A stretch of DNA of 20,212 nucleotides from CAYMTV01 sp964393525 (lineage in GTDB: Bacteria; Patescibacteriota; Microgenomatia; Daviesbacterales; UBA10151), in contig CAYMTV010000019.1 of NCBI GenBank assembly GCA_964393525.1, positions 1-20,212 on the forward strand, read 5' to 3'. How positions within the stretch are numbered: the first letter of the stretch is position 1; each line of letters starts with the position of its first letter. A program made the position numbers and the translations under genes. Shown here in pieces: positions 6,079 to 14,493 of this stretch. A model generated the notes under the pieces. The model had not been told where the DNA came from, did no database searches, and worked only from the letters and a program-made list of their open reading frames with translations.

Positions 6079-8373
6079 TTAGTTGGGCTTTAAGATTTGA
6101 TTTTGTCCCTGAGATGAAAAAAAGGTGTAGTTTTCTTTGATATATTTGTCTACTAATTTTAAGCTATCTGGTGACATCCCGCCAAAGCGCATATCCGGAT
6201 TGTAGATTATAAATTTAGGTCTATTCCTTCTTAGTTCTTCTATCATTTGTCTTTGGTATTTTTCCCCGAAAAATGCATAAGGGGTATCAAAAGAGGTAGC
6301 ATTTTTTCTTTGGGTATAGAAATAAAGTTCAGGCATCCAGGGGTAGGCAAAAATAAAATCGCTTAGGCTTGTTTGAGTTTGAATATCCTTAGCCAGTGAA
6401 TTTAAAGGGATCACTTCCTCCGGAGCCGGAGTTAGAATCCCTTTACCTCTTGGAAAGGTAAAAGCTCCATATCCCCCTTTGGGGTTTCCATATGTTTGGT
6501 ATTTGAATAATTGATCTTCCAAGAAGACGGCATTTATTTGAGGCCTTAAGGCATAAAACAGCAAAACCACAACCAGAGTAAGGTAGATAGCTTTGTTTAC
6601 GCTCTGCAATTTTTCCAGGAAAAACATCAAAAAAACTACTACCAAAGGAAGAATAAATAAAAGATGGTAAAAATCAGATCTGCCTAGGGCGCCTCTAAAT
6701 AGAATCAGCCCAAAAAGGAGGGAAATTAGCAAGTTTCTATCGCGGTCGGAAAAGCCTGAGCGATTTACCAAAAACTTACTTGCAAGATATATTAAACTAC
6801 CAAACACAATGAGTTTCGCAAACTCCCAAAGGAAGGCATTTGAGGAGACATACTGGTTTAAAATGTGCCAGTGGAAAAAATCCAAAACCACGGTTCGCTC
6901 AATCGGGCTGTTAAAATACCCTTTTGAAAAGGCATCAGCGTAAAAAAGAATTTGATCAAAAAAAGGGTTAAGAGAGTTTGTAATTATTAGATAAAGCATG
7001 AAGGGCACCAGTATTGTAGCCAGACCCCCCAGGTAAAACAGATTCAAGGTTAGTCTGTCTTTGCCAAAAGAGGCAGGTTTAGTAAAAATATTTAAAAACA
7101 CTATTGTAGTTACTAAAACAGAAATACCTACTTCAGGACTTGTAAGAAGCCCGATTCCAGCTCCTGCGCCGGCTAACATAAGCCAGTATTTTTTACTGGA
7201 ACTTAGGAAATTAAAAAGAAACAACAGTCCAAGAAGGCCTATTCCAAGCCTGATTTCAACATTATTCCTAACAATGCTGGTTGAGGCAAGTGCGATGAAA
7301 GCAAGAAGCGTCAAAGCGATATTAACCGGGTTTTTGATAAACTTTTTTACAAAAAAAAGATAAACTACAAATCCGGATATTTGCAGCAGATGAAGAAACA
7401 GCCTTTCGTTATAAATTGTAAACCCTAAGATTTTGGAAAACAGGTACATTCCCCAGACAATAAGTGGGGTGTGGTAGACTGCGACATCTTTATATAAAAC
7501 CTGTCCGTAATTTAATCTCTCAATCCAACTTAGGAAAAACCCCTCCTCAACACTATCTACCTTACCAATGAAAAACCCGGGATTATAGGCAATCAAAGTA
7601 ACAAGCAACGCAGGATAAACAAACCTTAATAATATTTTTCCTGTAATGTTTTTTTTAAGCGTCAGAAGCGCGACCCAGCCGACGATTATTAAAAGCCCTA
7701 GAAAAGAAAGCTTGAAAGTATCTGTCGGGAAAAATAGCGCTATGGGAATTAAAAAGCCGGGGAATTTATTAAATTTGGCAGGAATAAGGCTTGAGATTGC
7801 AAGAAAAACAATAGGAGTTATAAAAAATATCAGCAATGAAATAAGGGGAAAAGCCATTCCGGACCGATTGTTCAGTAAAAGCAGAAAAAACCCCAGAAAA
7901 AAACCGTTATAAAAGTTTAGACCATAATTTTTTTGAGCAGCAGCTATTAAATCGGAAAACGAGATCGGAAAAAGCCTTTTAAAACGGACAATCAGGTGGA
8001 ATAAGGCAAAAAGCAACAGGATCAGTATTAATGTATTAGTTTTGGAGTAATTGATAAACCGGGTTTGCAGAAAAACTATGAAGGAAGAAAATGTTAGAAG
8101 TCCCAAGGCTATAGTAAGAAAAGAATGTCTGGCTCTGTTTTTCAAAAGCCATAAATTACTGATAAATATTATCAGGCTAAAGAAAAAGGTTAGGAAAAAA
8201 TCTAAAAGATCAAATGTTTTTTTGTCAATCAGATCTTTGCTCATCCCGGGAATGTCTAAAGAAAACAGCGAAAAAGGAAGTAGGCTGGATAAAAGGGGAG
8301 CAAAAATCAAAGATAGGGAAGAGCCGATAAGAAGTGAGGTTAAAACAAGAAAAAAGGTTGATGTTTTACTCAT
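6079..8373 (-). CDS. GT-C fold membrane glycosyltransferase (PMT/ArnT-like)
   Basis: This 764-residue polytopic protein has more than a dozen hydrophobic segments and a C-terminal soluble domain (about 612-764). The region around 272-303 (VDSVEEGFFLSWIERL, then YGQVLYKDVAVYHTPL) resembles the acidic first extracellular loop of GT-C enzymes that use lipid-phosphate sugars. The soluble tail contains FIFAYPWMPELYFYTQR (673-689), also usual there. About 260 residues with roughly seven helices precede this loop, which normally lies near the N-terminus, so the protein carries an N-terminal membrane extension. Donor and acceptor are unknown; glycosylation of surface protein or glycan is inferred. 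Its ATG directly follows the TAG of the upstream gene with GAGGTG as ribosome binding site. It is last in the long minus-strand array. Confidence 0.75.
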   Translation of the reverse strand: MSKTSTFFLVLTSLLIGSSLSLIFAPLLSSLLPFSLFSLDIPGMSKDLIDKKTFDLLDFFLTFFFSLIIFISNLWLLKNRARHSFLTIALGLLTFSSFIVFLQTRFINYSKTNTLILILLLFALFHLIVRFKRLFPISFSDLIAAAQKNYGLNFYNGFFLGFFLLLLNNRSGMAFPLISLLIFFITPIVFLAISSLIPAKFNKFPGFLIPIALFFPTDTFKLSFLGLLIIVGWVALLTLKKNITGKILLRFVYPALLVTLIAYNPGFFIGKVDSVEEGFFLSWIERLNYGQVLYKDVAVYHTPLIVWGMYLFSKILGFTIYNERLFLHLLQISGFVVYLFFVKKFIKNPVNIALTLLAFIALASTSIVRNNVEIRLGIGLLGLLFLFNFLSSSKKYWLMLAGAGAGIGLLTSPEVGISVLVTTIVFLNIFTKPASFGKDRLTLNLFYLGGLATILVPFMLYLIITNSLNPFFDQILFYADAFSKGYFNSPIERTVVLDFFHWHILNQYVSSNAFLWEFAKLIVFGSLIYLASKFLVNRSGFSDRDRNLLISLLFGLILFRGALGRSDFYHLLFILPLVVVFLMFFLEKLQSVNKAIYLTLVVVLLFYALRPQINAVFLEDQLFKYQTYGNPKGGYGAFTFPRGKGILTPAPEEVIPLNSLAKDIQTQTSLSDFIFAYPWMPELYFYTQRKNATSFDTPYAFFGEKYQRQMIEELRRNRPKFIIYNPDMRFGGMSPDSLKLVDKYIKENYTFFSSQGQNQILKPN

Positions 8374-8838
8374 CTATACACCTCGGTACACTATAGTATT
8401 AAAGCCGAACTGAAGCTGGCTCTCCAGTTTTTTACCGCCATCAAATTTGGTATCGGTTTTAATAAAAATCTCATATCTTTGGCCAAGCCCGTATGGCTTT
8501 ATAGGGATAATTCTGGCGGTTTTTTTATCCGAAGACAGCTCAACATTTACCTCTATCTTAGGGACAATATCAAATTTTAATTCCCCCCGGTTTTCAATTG
8601 GCTGGTTAAAAGTAAGTTCTATGGTTTGAGTAGGTAAAATAACAGCGTTATTTAAAGGATCCGGATTGGTGGATATCAGCCTTGGGTTTTCGTTGGTAAT
8701 TTGTGTCTGATCATTTTTTATTGGGGATTTTTCCAAATTGGTCTTGTTAGATAACCCACCCTGGAAAATCACAATTAAAATTACCCCCAAAGCCAAAACT
8801 GCTACAATAATTTTTTGTTTTAAAGATAAATTGATCAT
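8374..8838 (-). CDS. Single-pass membrane protein with SbsA/Big_5-type Ig-like domain
   Basis: The 154-residue protein has an N-terminal membrane helix (about 8-27), a polar linker, and an extracellular beta-rich domain from about 50 to the end. The pattern NPDPLNNAVILPTQTIELTF, then ARIIPIKPYGLGQRYEIFI, resembles bacterial Ig-like SbsA domains (Big_5), where 'L..GTTYTV.I'-type strands recur. This is a fold-level recognition only. It probably sits on the outer face of the membrane as an adaptor or structural part. It follows the previous gene after 31 bp that contain a 7-bp AT-rich inverted repeat, and it directly abuts the glycosyltransferase start. Confidence 0.65.
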   Translation of the reverse strand: MINLSLKQKIIVAVLALGVILIVIFQGGLSNKTNLEKSPIKNDQTQITNENPRLISTNPDPLNNAVILPTQTIELTFNQPIENRGELKFDIVPKIEVNVELSSDKKTARIIPIKPYGLGQRYEIFIKTDTKFDGGKKLESQLQFGFNTIVYRGV

Positions 8839-8840
8839 AA

Positions 8841-8860
8841 GTTATTTTAATACAAATAAC
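8841..8860. repeat. Short AT-rich inverted repeat in an intergenic gap
   Basis: GTTATTT (8841-8847) and AAATAAC (8854-8860) form a 7-bp stem with a 6-base loop, just upstream of the minus-strand gene starting at 8838. It is too weak and lacks a T-run to be called a terminator. Confidence 0.4.
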
Positions 8861-8869
8861 GGACAAAGA

Positions 8870-9469
8870 CTATTCCGGCGGAGCCTCCTTTACCGTGACG
8901 CCTTCTTCGATGTCCTCACCATAGCGGTTAATATAATCTTCAATTGATGTAGGGGTATACCTCTGGACCTCAAAGATCTCATCTGTAAAAGGGTTACCAA
9001 TGATAGTTACTCCTTTTGAGGAATAGATTAAAGTTTCAAATAAAGGTCCATAGAATTTTGAGCCTTTAATAGTTTTTTCCGGTTGTCCAAACTGGACTTT
9101 GAAGGAAGATATTGTTGAGTAGCCTATCTGAGAAGGGTTCTCAGGTAGTCTGATTCTCTCGAATATAACAAGGCCTTCTTTTGCTCTGATTTCATCGGGT
9201 CTTAAGGGGCTTATGGATTCTAGTTCAAAAACCATTTCTCCGCTTCGTGTGGCAATGAATTTTTTGGCTGGACTAAATTGTACTTCTATATCTGACTCCC
9301 TGGTCTTGCCTACCTGAGTTTTTTCAAGCGGGTTAAAGCTTTTAACAGGAAGTGTTTCTTCAGCAGGCTTTTTAAATGCCAGAAACACCAAAGCCAGAAA
9401 GACAACAATAAGGACAGTTATTAATATTAGTATTCTCTTTGGAGCCTTTAAAATAAATTCATTTAACAT
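8870..9469 (-). CDS. Single-pass exported protein of unknown function
   Basis: I do not recognise a family. The 199-residue protein has a cytoplasmic N-terminus rich in lysine and arginine, one membrane helix (about 13-32), and a predicted outer domain of about 165 residues with alternating beta-like stretches such as MVFELESI, SSFKVQFG and GVTIIGNPF, and an acidic C-terminus. No cysteines are present. The start codon overlaps the upstream stop (TGATG), with AGGAG eight bases upstream, so it is co-translated with the large lysozyme/peptidase gene and is probably a partner or membrane anchor for it. Confidence 0.7.
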   Translation of the reverse strand: MLNEFILKAPKRILILITVLIVVFLALVFLAFKKPAEETLPVKSFNPLEKTQVGKTRESDIEVQFSPAKKFIATRSGEMVFELESISPLRPDEIRAKEGLVIFERIRLPENPSQIGYSTISSFKVQFGQPEKTIKGSKFYGPLFETLIYSSKGVTIIGNPFTDEIFEVQRYTPTSIEDYINRYGEDIEEGVTVKEAPPE

Positions 9470-11763
9470 CAGTAATCTCCTAAAACCTCTCTGGCTATAT
9501 TGTAATGCAAAGGAAAGTCTTGCTTCATATTAGGAAATTGCGGGGGGAAACATGTGACTGTGGATACGGCATTTCCCGGGTTTAAATAATAAGCTATCAT
9601 CTCAGCATAGTCCTCGGATCCGTTATCAGACCCGGTACAGCTTTTGGCTTTATTACCATAATCACTAACCCCGCCTTCTTGGGTTAAAGCTCTTTCATGC
9701 TCAATCCATTGAATCCGGTTTTGGGGGTTACAGTTTCTGACAACATGTCCAAGCTCATGGATCAGGACTTGCTTCCAGGTGTTTTCATCCCCAAATTGGC
9801 CTAAAAGTACGCTTGTTCCTCCCCTACAGCCTACTTGTTGGGTATTAGCAGGAGTGGTAGCAACTATGCCTGCTCCGCGAACCAGCTCATTGAATCTGGT
9901 ATTTTTAATATCCCAGAATTTTTCCCAAGCCCACTTTAAGTACTGGGCTGAAAATCCGTCCATTCTTATTCCAAATTCTAAAATGATTTTTTCCCTTAGT
10001 TCAGATTCTTCAACAGTCGGGGCAACAGGTTTTGCGCCGGGTTTGCCAGGCTCAGCAGGGGGTTGTCCTTCTGAAGGGATTTCAGTATCGCAAGGGCTGG
10101 GAAAAAGCGGATTACCTACTCTCACGCAAACACGTTTGCTTTTATAGATTTTTCCAATAGGGTTTACGGATGGTGCAGTAACCGGAGTACCTGCTACACA
10201 AGGAGTTGAGTTCCAGGCAATAATTACATCATTCATTAAATTCGATGTAGCCTGCCAGCTTGATTTATAGTAGGAAGACCAACCGGCTGCCCTGTCTTTT
10301 AATATTGGATTTTGGCTGTCATATCCGGCCAGGGCTGAAGAAAGTAGGTACATGCTAATGTCGGGATCTCGCATTAGTACAGACATCCAGTATCTGGCAT
10401 CAGGATCATCATATTGTACCCATTCATTGACCAACTCTTGAATGGATTTATCAGGAAAGGTGCGGGTTTGTCCAGCACTGTTTAATACATCTTGTCCGAC
10501 CTCTTTAGTTTTTACCTTATTATTAACATCACCATATATGTCACTAAAAGCTGCTAAAAGTCCTTTTTTTGGATCATTGGGGTCGCTTCTGTAGGTTGCA
10601 AACTGTTGGCCATATCCAAGCTGCCATTTGCCGCTATCTGTTGAAGGACAGTTATAATCAACATTGCCTTTGACCGTATCAGCACAATTACTCCAGTTAT
10701 AGGAATTTGGGTTGCCGGTTTCATAAAATACCCACCAGACAGCCAAAACCGGATCTACCCCAAACTTGGGCGCGTGTTTAATGGCTTTTTCTTTGGCATT
10801 GATAAAGTCTTGTTTATATTTTTCAACTGTGGGATTAGGATAGCTATAGTCTTTTCCATTAGTGCTGTTAAAGCCATATTTTTGGGTATATTCACTAAAA
10901 TCAGGAGCTTTACAGTAGGGGGAAGAGGACTGTTGGGTTTGGGTTATAGGAGAGATATCAAAAATAGGATCTCTGCAACTTAGCACACTATTCCAAAGGT
11001 CATCACCATAACTATATTGGTCTTGGCCGCCATAGATGAGGCCTCCGTAGTAGCTTCTGGCAACTCTGGTTATAAAATCCTTGTTATTTGTCCATCCAGG
11101 GGTCCATTTTGTAGTCCCCTGTTTATTTAAAATAAAGCCTGCGGACATAATAATGCTTGTTCTGGGGTTGCAGTAATCTTTAAGAGTAAGGTTTGTCGCG
11201 TTCTTATCACCTTCCAGGAGTGAAGCTCCTTGATTAACTGCTTTGGCGTCATGGCCGTTTGTTCCCGGTGGCTGAATTTGCATAATACCTAGAGCATTAT
11301 TTGAGCTAACAGGACATACAGCCTTATTGCTACTGGGGATTTTTAGGTTCTTTATCTTGGCTATTTCAGATGTAGCATTGTTAGCAGTCAATACAGTTTC
11401 CGGAATGTCACTTTGTTCGATGTACTCTATATCCTGATTACTATAATTTGAGATAGAGTATTGATCCGTAGTGGATTCGATTCTGGCAATTCCTCCTAAA
11501 ACCCCAACCGGGATGCCAGTTTTTTGGGAGGCCTCCCAAAAATAGCTTAAAAGCCTGTGACTTGCAAAAGGCAGATTTTCATTTCCAACTTGATCACTCC
11601 GGGTAAACTTGCATTCCGTTAAATTAGTTTTCTCCGAGCCAATAATTGTTTGAGTAGTTCTAGTATTTTGAGCAAGATTTATTAGAGGTTTTTTTGCCGC
11701 GGAAACTTGCGGGAGAAGAAATAAAGATGTGATGAGTATGATTAAAGATATAAGATATTTCAT
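9469..11763 (-). CDS. Exported cell-wall hydrolase: two lysozyme-like regions plus zinc metallopeptidase
   Basis: The 764-residue protein starts with a signal peptide (about 1-22, ending QVSA). Region one has GGIARIES (Glu96 as likely catalytic acid) and ALGIMQIQP (157-165), the pattern of SLT/lysozyme-like transglycosylases. Region two (about 325-520) has AVWWVFYETG (Glu348) and WQLGYGQQF, a second lysozyme-like pattern. A proline-rich linker (about 555-588) leads to a metallopeptidase with HELGH (669-673) and EDYAE (717-721), which probably supplies a third zinc ligand. About fourteen cysteines suggest disulfides outside the cell. It likely opens peptidoglycan and processes a protein for the VirB4-linked apparatus. 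The start at 11763 is chosen over an ATG at 11799 because it gives a clean signal peptide and avoids a 32-base overlap. Confidence 0.78.
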   Translation of the reverse strand: MKYLISLIILITSLFLLPQVSAAKKPLINLAQNTRTTQTIIGSEKTNLTECKFTRSDQVGNENLPFASHRLLSYFWEASQKTGIPVGVLGGIARIESTTDQYSISNYSNQDIEYIEQSDIPETVLTANNATSEIAKIKNLKIPSSNKAVCPVSSNNALGIMQIQPPGTNGHDAKAVNQGASLLEGDKNATNLTLKDYCNPRTSIIMSAGFILNKQGTTKWTPGWTNNKDFITRVARSYYGGLIYGGQDQYSYGDDLWNSVLSCRDPIFDISPITQTQQSSSPYCKAPDFSEYTQKYGFNSTNGKDYSYPNPTVEKYKQDFINAKEKAIKHAPKFGVDPVLAVWWVFYETGNPNSYNWSNCADTVKGNVDYNCPSTDSGKWQLGYGQQFATYRSDPNDPKKGLLAAFSDIYGDVNNKVKTKEVGQDVLNSAGQTRTFPDKSIQELVNEWVQYDDPDARYWMSVLMRDPDISMYLLSSALAGYDSQNPILKDRAAGWSSYYKSSWQATSNLMNDVIIAWNSTPCVAGTPVTAPSVNPIGKIYKSKRVCVRVGNPLFPSPCDTEIPSEGQPPAEPGKPGAKPVAPTVEESELREKIILEFGIRMDGFSAQYLKWAWEKFWDIKNTRFNELVRGAGIVATTPANTQQVGCRGGTSVLLGQFGDENTWKQVLIHELGHVVRNCNPQNRIQWIEHERALTQEGGVSDYGNKAKSCTGSDNGSEDYAEMIAYYLNPGNAVSTVTCFPPQFPNMKQDFPLHYNIAREVLGDY

Positions 11764-11767
11764 AAAA

Positions 11768-12493
11768 TTAATGGTAGTTCCACTCAATTGGAATATCATT
11801 TACGTTAATGCCCTTGCTTTCAATAAATTCGATAGCATCTTGTTTGGCTTCTTCAAACTGCTGATCCAGGGTTTTTTTGGAGTTCGGGTTATAGTTAAAG
11901 CTGAAAACATAAGTATTTCTAAGCTGGACATAATTTAGGGTGTAAGAGTCGGTTTCGTAGGGAAGGTACTGATATAGCTCAAGATTGATCTTAGGTTGAA
12001 TTTGAGGCAGAACTTTGTCGCTGAAATAAGTTAGATTAAGAAGCTCCTTATTGCCTTGTCTGATGTTGATATTGTACTGATGAAGCGGTTTAATAGGAGA
12101 TTTTAACCTTACTGCCAGTTTTTTACTGGCAAAATCAAAACTTTTATCAAATTCTTCTAAAGATAAGTCCTGATTTTCTTTAATAACGTCTTTTGACCTG
12201 ATATTAATCTCCAAAGATTCTGGTTGGGTTGTTTCAATCGAAATTTCTATAGTAAGTATCTGCCCGGGGAGTAGAATAGTATCTTTTGGCGGAGTGATTT
12301 CGCCTACGATAGGATCGCTATTAAAATCAATCTCAAATGGCCTTTCTAAGGAAGCTTCCTTAGGATAGGGAGAGGGCTGAGTAGTTGTTTTTGGTGGGGA
12401 GCCTTTAAAAGAAAGCACCATCAAAGCTACAGAAATTAAAACTATCAGGATTATTAATATTAAGGTTTTAGGATTTGTTGGTAGGTTTTTCAT
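11768..12493 (-). CDS. Single-pass membrane protein with Ig-like outer domain, unknown function
   Basis: The 241-residue protein has one N-terminal membrane helix (about 9-28), a short proline/serine linker, and an outer domain. Residues about 60-160 (for example GEITPPKDTILLPGQILTIE and AVRLKSPIKPLHQYNINI) look like the Ig-like fold of the 154-residue protein in the same array. A distinct C-terminal portion (about 165-241) is rich in tyrosine and asparagine. No known family is recognised. It lies 4 bp from both neighbours, between two lysozyme-like proteins, so a structural or scaffold role in the same complex is inferred. AGGAG about 12 bases before the ATG supports the start. Confidence 0.68.
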   Translation of the reverse strand: MKNLPTNPKTLILIILIVLISVALMVLSFKGSPPKTTTQPSPYPKEASLERPFEIDFNSDPIVGEITPPKDTILLPGQILTIEISIETTQPESLEINIRSKDVIKENQDLSLEEFDKSFDFASKKLAVRLKSPIKPLHQYNINIRQGNKELLNLTYFSDKVLPQIQPKINLELYQYLPYETDSYTLNYVQLRNTYVFSFNYNPNSKKTLDQQFEEAKQDAIEFIESKGINVNDIPIEWNYH

Positions 12494-12497
12494 TTGC

Positions 12498-14408
12498 TCA
12501 TTTTGCTCCTAAGAATTGTTTATAAAACTTAACAAAGTTAGATAAATAATGATCGTTTCCATCATATACCACACAAGTAGGCCCATATTTTTCAGTAGCA
12601 AAGATATAAGGATCATCATAGATACATTTGTCATTTAGGGCGAGTTTTCCATCGGTGTTATTTTGCTCAAAGTAGCGCATCCAGTTGTCAAAGGTATTTG
12701 AGGAACAGGAAACCTGCTCATCAAAGCTGGTGGCAACACCAACCGGACAGCTAAAAGCTTTGTTTTGCAAATCCAAGCTAAAACCGGTTTCTGTTCCCCA
12801 GTGAACTAATACCGCCAAGGGATTGACGTTCCTTGAAACGGCTTTTTTATAAACTTTTCTTAAATACTCCTCTTTGCCCGTTACATATTGTGATCCGTTA
12901 TTGCTGACTTTTGAGACAAACTCGTCTTCACTACCCAAAACCGCAATATTTCTGCCTTGGCCGCGCATCAATGTATTGAAATCATTGATCCCTGAAACGC
13001 TTTGGGGGTCAACCTGCTTGCCTCCGGGTGGCGCCGGTAAGCCGACAAGTGAGGCTACTTTGCCTTCAGCCTGATTTTCTATCCAGGTATCTTTCTTTAA
13101 AGGGATTACGCTAAAAGTAAACTGCCTGGTTTCTCCTGGCTGAAATTCTTTAAGCTGCCAAACCAGCTTAATTACTTTTCCGGACTGATTTTTTTCCTCA
13201 ACCGGTCCACCGGTTGCGGAGCCAGCTATATACTCTGTGTCTTTGGGGATTACATCAGAAAGCTGGGAATCTGCCTTTGAGGGGTTATTGTTTTTAACCA
13301 ATATGAGATAATCGATCTTTTGACCATTTTCCACGCTCCCTTTTAAAGGCATTTTTTCAATTACCAATGGTTCTTTCTTCTGACCGAAATTCAAAAGATC
13401 CGGGAAGAAAATAAGAACAACTGCAGTAATAGCTGCGAATCCAAGCAGAAGACGCAGAAGTAAAGTCCGCTTTTTTTTGCCACCAGGAAGCTGAGGAAAC
13501 GAAAATCTATTTGAGCCAAGCCCCCCATTCCCTCTAAAAAAACCTCCAACGCCTCGGGCTCCAGAGCTGGTGATTCCCGGATTTCTGGCTAAAACTTGTC
13601 CGGCGATATTACCAATAGCTCCTCCTATGGCAGTGCTCGCACCTGCAGCGCCAGGATTTCCAGAGCCTACAGCAGCAGCAAAACCGGTAATTCCACCAAT
13701 AATCGTTGAATTCGTTGCAATGGGGGGGGAGATTCTGTTGATGAAATTTCCCGCTGACAAGCCGACTGTTGACAGAACTCCTCTGGTTCTTCTTCCTGTC
13801 TCGGAGTTTACAAGCCTTGAAAATGGAACTGCCAATCTTTGTCTTAACGGTATCCGGATAGGAGTCGGCTGCTCTAAAGGAGGACTGAGTGGAGTTTGAG
13901 GTTGTTCCGGCTGAACCGGTTTTTTGGTGTCTTTCGGTTTTTTCTCCTCTCCTTCCCTATTTTCTTCATCTGTTTCTTCTTCCTCCTCGGTTTTTTTCTT
14001 TGTCTCTTTGGGAGGCGGTTTGGGTGGAGCAGGGGTCGGGGGTTTGGGAGGTTCTTCGGGTAAAGTCGGTTTTTTTGCTTCCTTTGCCTCTATTGCAACT
14101 GATTTGTCCGGAATTGTTAATCTTTGCCAAAACTGGGTATCAGCCCTGATTTTGTTAAAAAGCGCCTGAATAGCTTGAGTTACCTCTTCAGGAGATGCAG
14201 TAACCGATCTGACTGCATTGTAAGCCGGATAGTAGTCATTTCTAAATTGAGCTGTTTTTTCCCCTCTGATATCCTCAGGGATGTAATTAGGAAAAGATTC
14301 AATATAGGTCCGAACTCTATTTCGGTAAGTTCCGACAAATCTTTTTAAATATGCGTCATCATTACTCGATAGGCGAATTAAGTCAGAAAATTCCTTAGGG
14401 GCAGCCAT
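12498..14408 (-). CDS. Membrane-anchored lysozyme-like protein with proline-rich, glycine-zipper and DUF11-like parts
   Basis: This 636-residue mosaic protein has, in order: a helical N-terminus (1-105); a proline/lysine/glutamate-rich linker (110-190); a Gly/Ala-rich hydrophobic stretch resembling a glycine zipper (233-271); a basic segment and membrane helix (about 314-335); an outer beta domain like DUF11 (343-452, with LILVKNNNPSKADSQLSDVIP); and a C-terminal lysozyme-like domain (about 500-636). The last contains AVLVHWGTETGF, with Glu540 as likely catalytic acid, and several cysteines. Topology predicts the first 310 residues inside and the hydrolase outside. It could be the wall-opening and membrane part of the VirB4-driven complex. 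It is separated from virB4 by a striking 78-bp inverted repeat, whose T-run ends just before its ATG. Confidence 0.72.
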   Translation of the reverse strand: MAAPKEFSDLIRLSSNDDAYLKRFVGTYRNRVRTYIESFPNYIPEDIRGEKTAQFRNDYYPAYNAVRSVTASPEEVTQAIQALFNKIRADTQFWQRLTIPDKSVAIEAKEAKKPTLPEEPPKPPTPAPPKPPPKETKKKTEEEEETDEENREGEEKKPKDTKKPVQPEQPQTPLSPPLEQPTPIRIPLRQRLAVPFSRLVNSETGRRTRGVLSTVGLSAGNFINRISPPIATNSTIIGGITGFAAAVGSGNPGAAGASTAIGGAIGNIAGQVLARNPGITSSGARGVGGFFRGNGGLGSNRFSFPQLPGGKKKRTLLLRLLLGFAAITAVVLIFFPDLLNFGQKKEPLVIEKMPLKGSVENGQKIDYLILVKNNNPSKADSQLSDVIPKDTEYIAGSATGGPVEEKNQSGKVIKLVWQLKEFQPGETRQFTFSVIPLKKDTWIENQAEGKVASLVGLPAPPGGKQVDPQSVSGINDFNTLMRGQGRNIAVLGSEDEFVSKVSNNGSQYVTGKEEYLRKVYKKAVSRNVNPLAVLVHWGTETGFSLDLQNKAFSCPVGVATSFDEQVSCSSNTFDNWMRYFEQNNTDGKLALNDKCIYDDPYIFATEKYGPTCVVYDGNDHYLSNFVKFYKQFLGAK

Positions 14409-14410
14409 TT

Positions 14411-14493
14411 TAAAAAGGACCTAGTTATTAATTGAGTTAGGACCTAGTTACTTTATTCTAACTAAGTCCTAAGTCCTAACTCAACTAAGTCCT
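14411..14493 (-). terminator. Long imperfect hairpin followed by T-run (attenuator-like) between virB4 and next gene
   Basis: Arms 14416-14450 and 14459-14493 (35 bases each) are inverted repeats around the 8-base loop CTTTATTC. They are built from AGGACCTAGTTA at 14416-14427 and 14439-14450 and its inverted forms TAACTAAGTCCT (14459-14470) and CAACTAAGTCCT (14482-14493). On the minus strand the stem is followed by TTTTT and then the ATG at 14408. It overlaps the virB4 stop codon. The form is that of a rho-independent terminator or attenuator inside the operon; the only AGG near the next start is inside the stem. Confidence 0.6.

Noticed and set aside
11764..11799. Upstream ATG at 11799 for the wall hydrolase
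   Set aside because: It has no ribosome binding site, overlaps the previous gene and would place 12 residues before a clean signal peptide that starts at 11763.
13570..14348. Several plus-strand open frames opposite the 636-residue protein
   Set aside because: They are low-complexity mirror images of the proline/glycine-rich coding sequence, without ribosome binding sites or recognisable domains.
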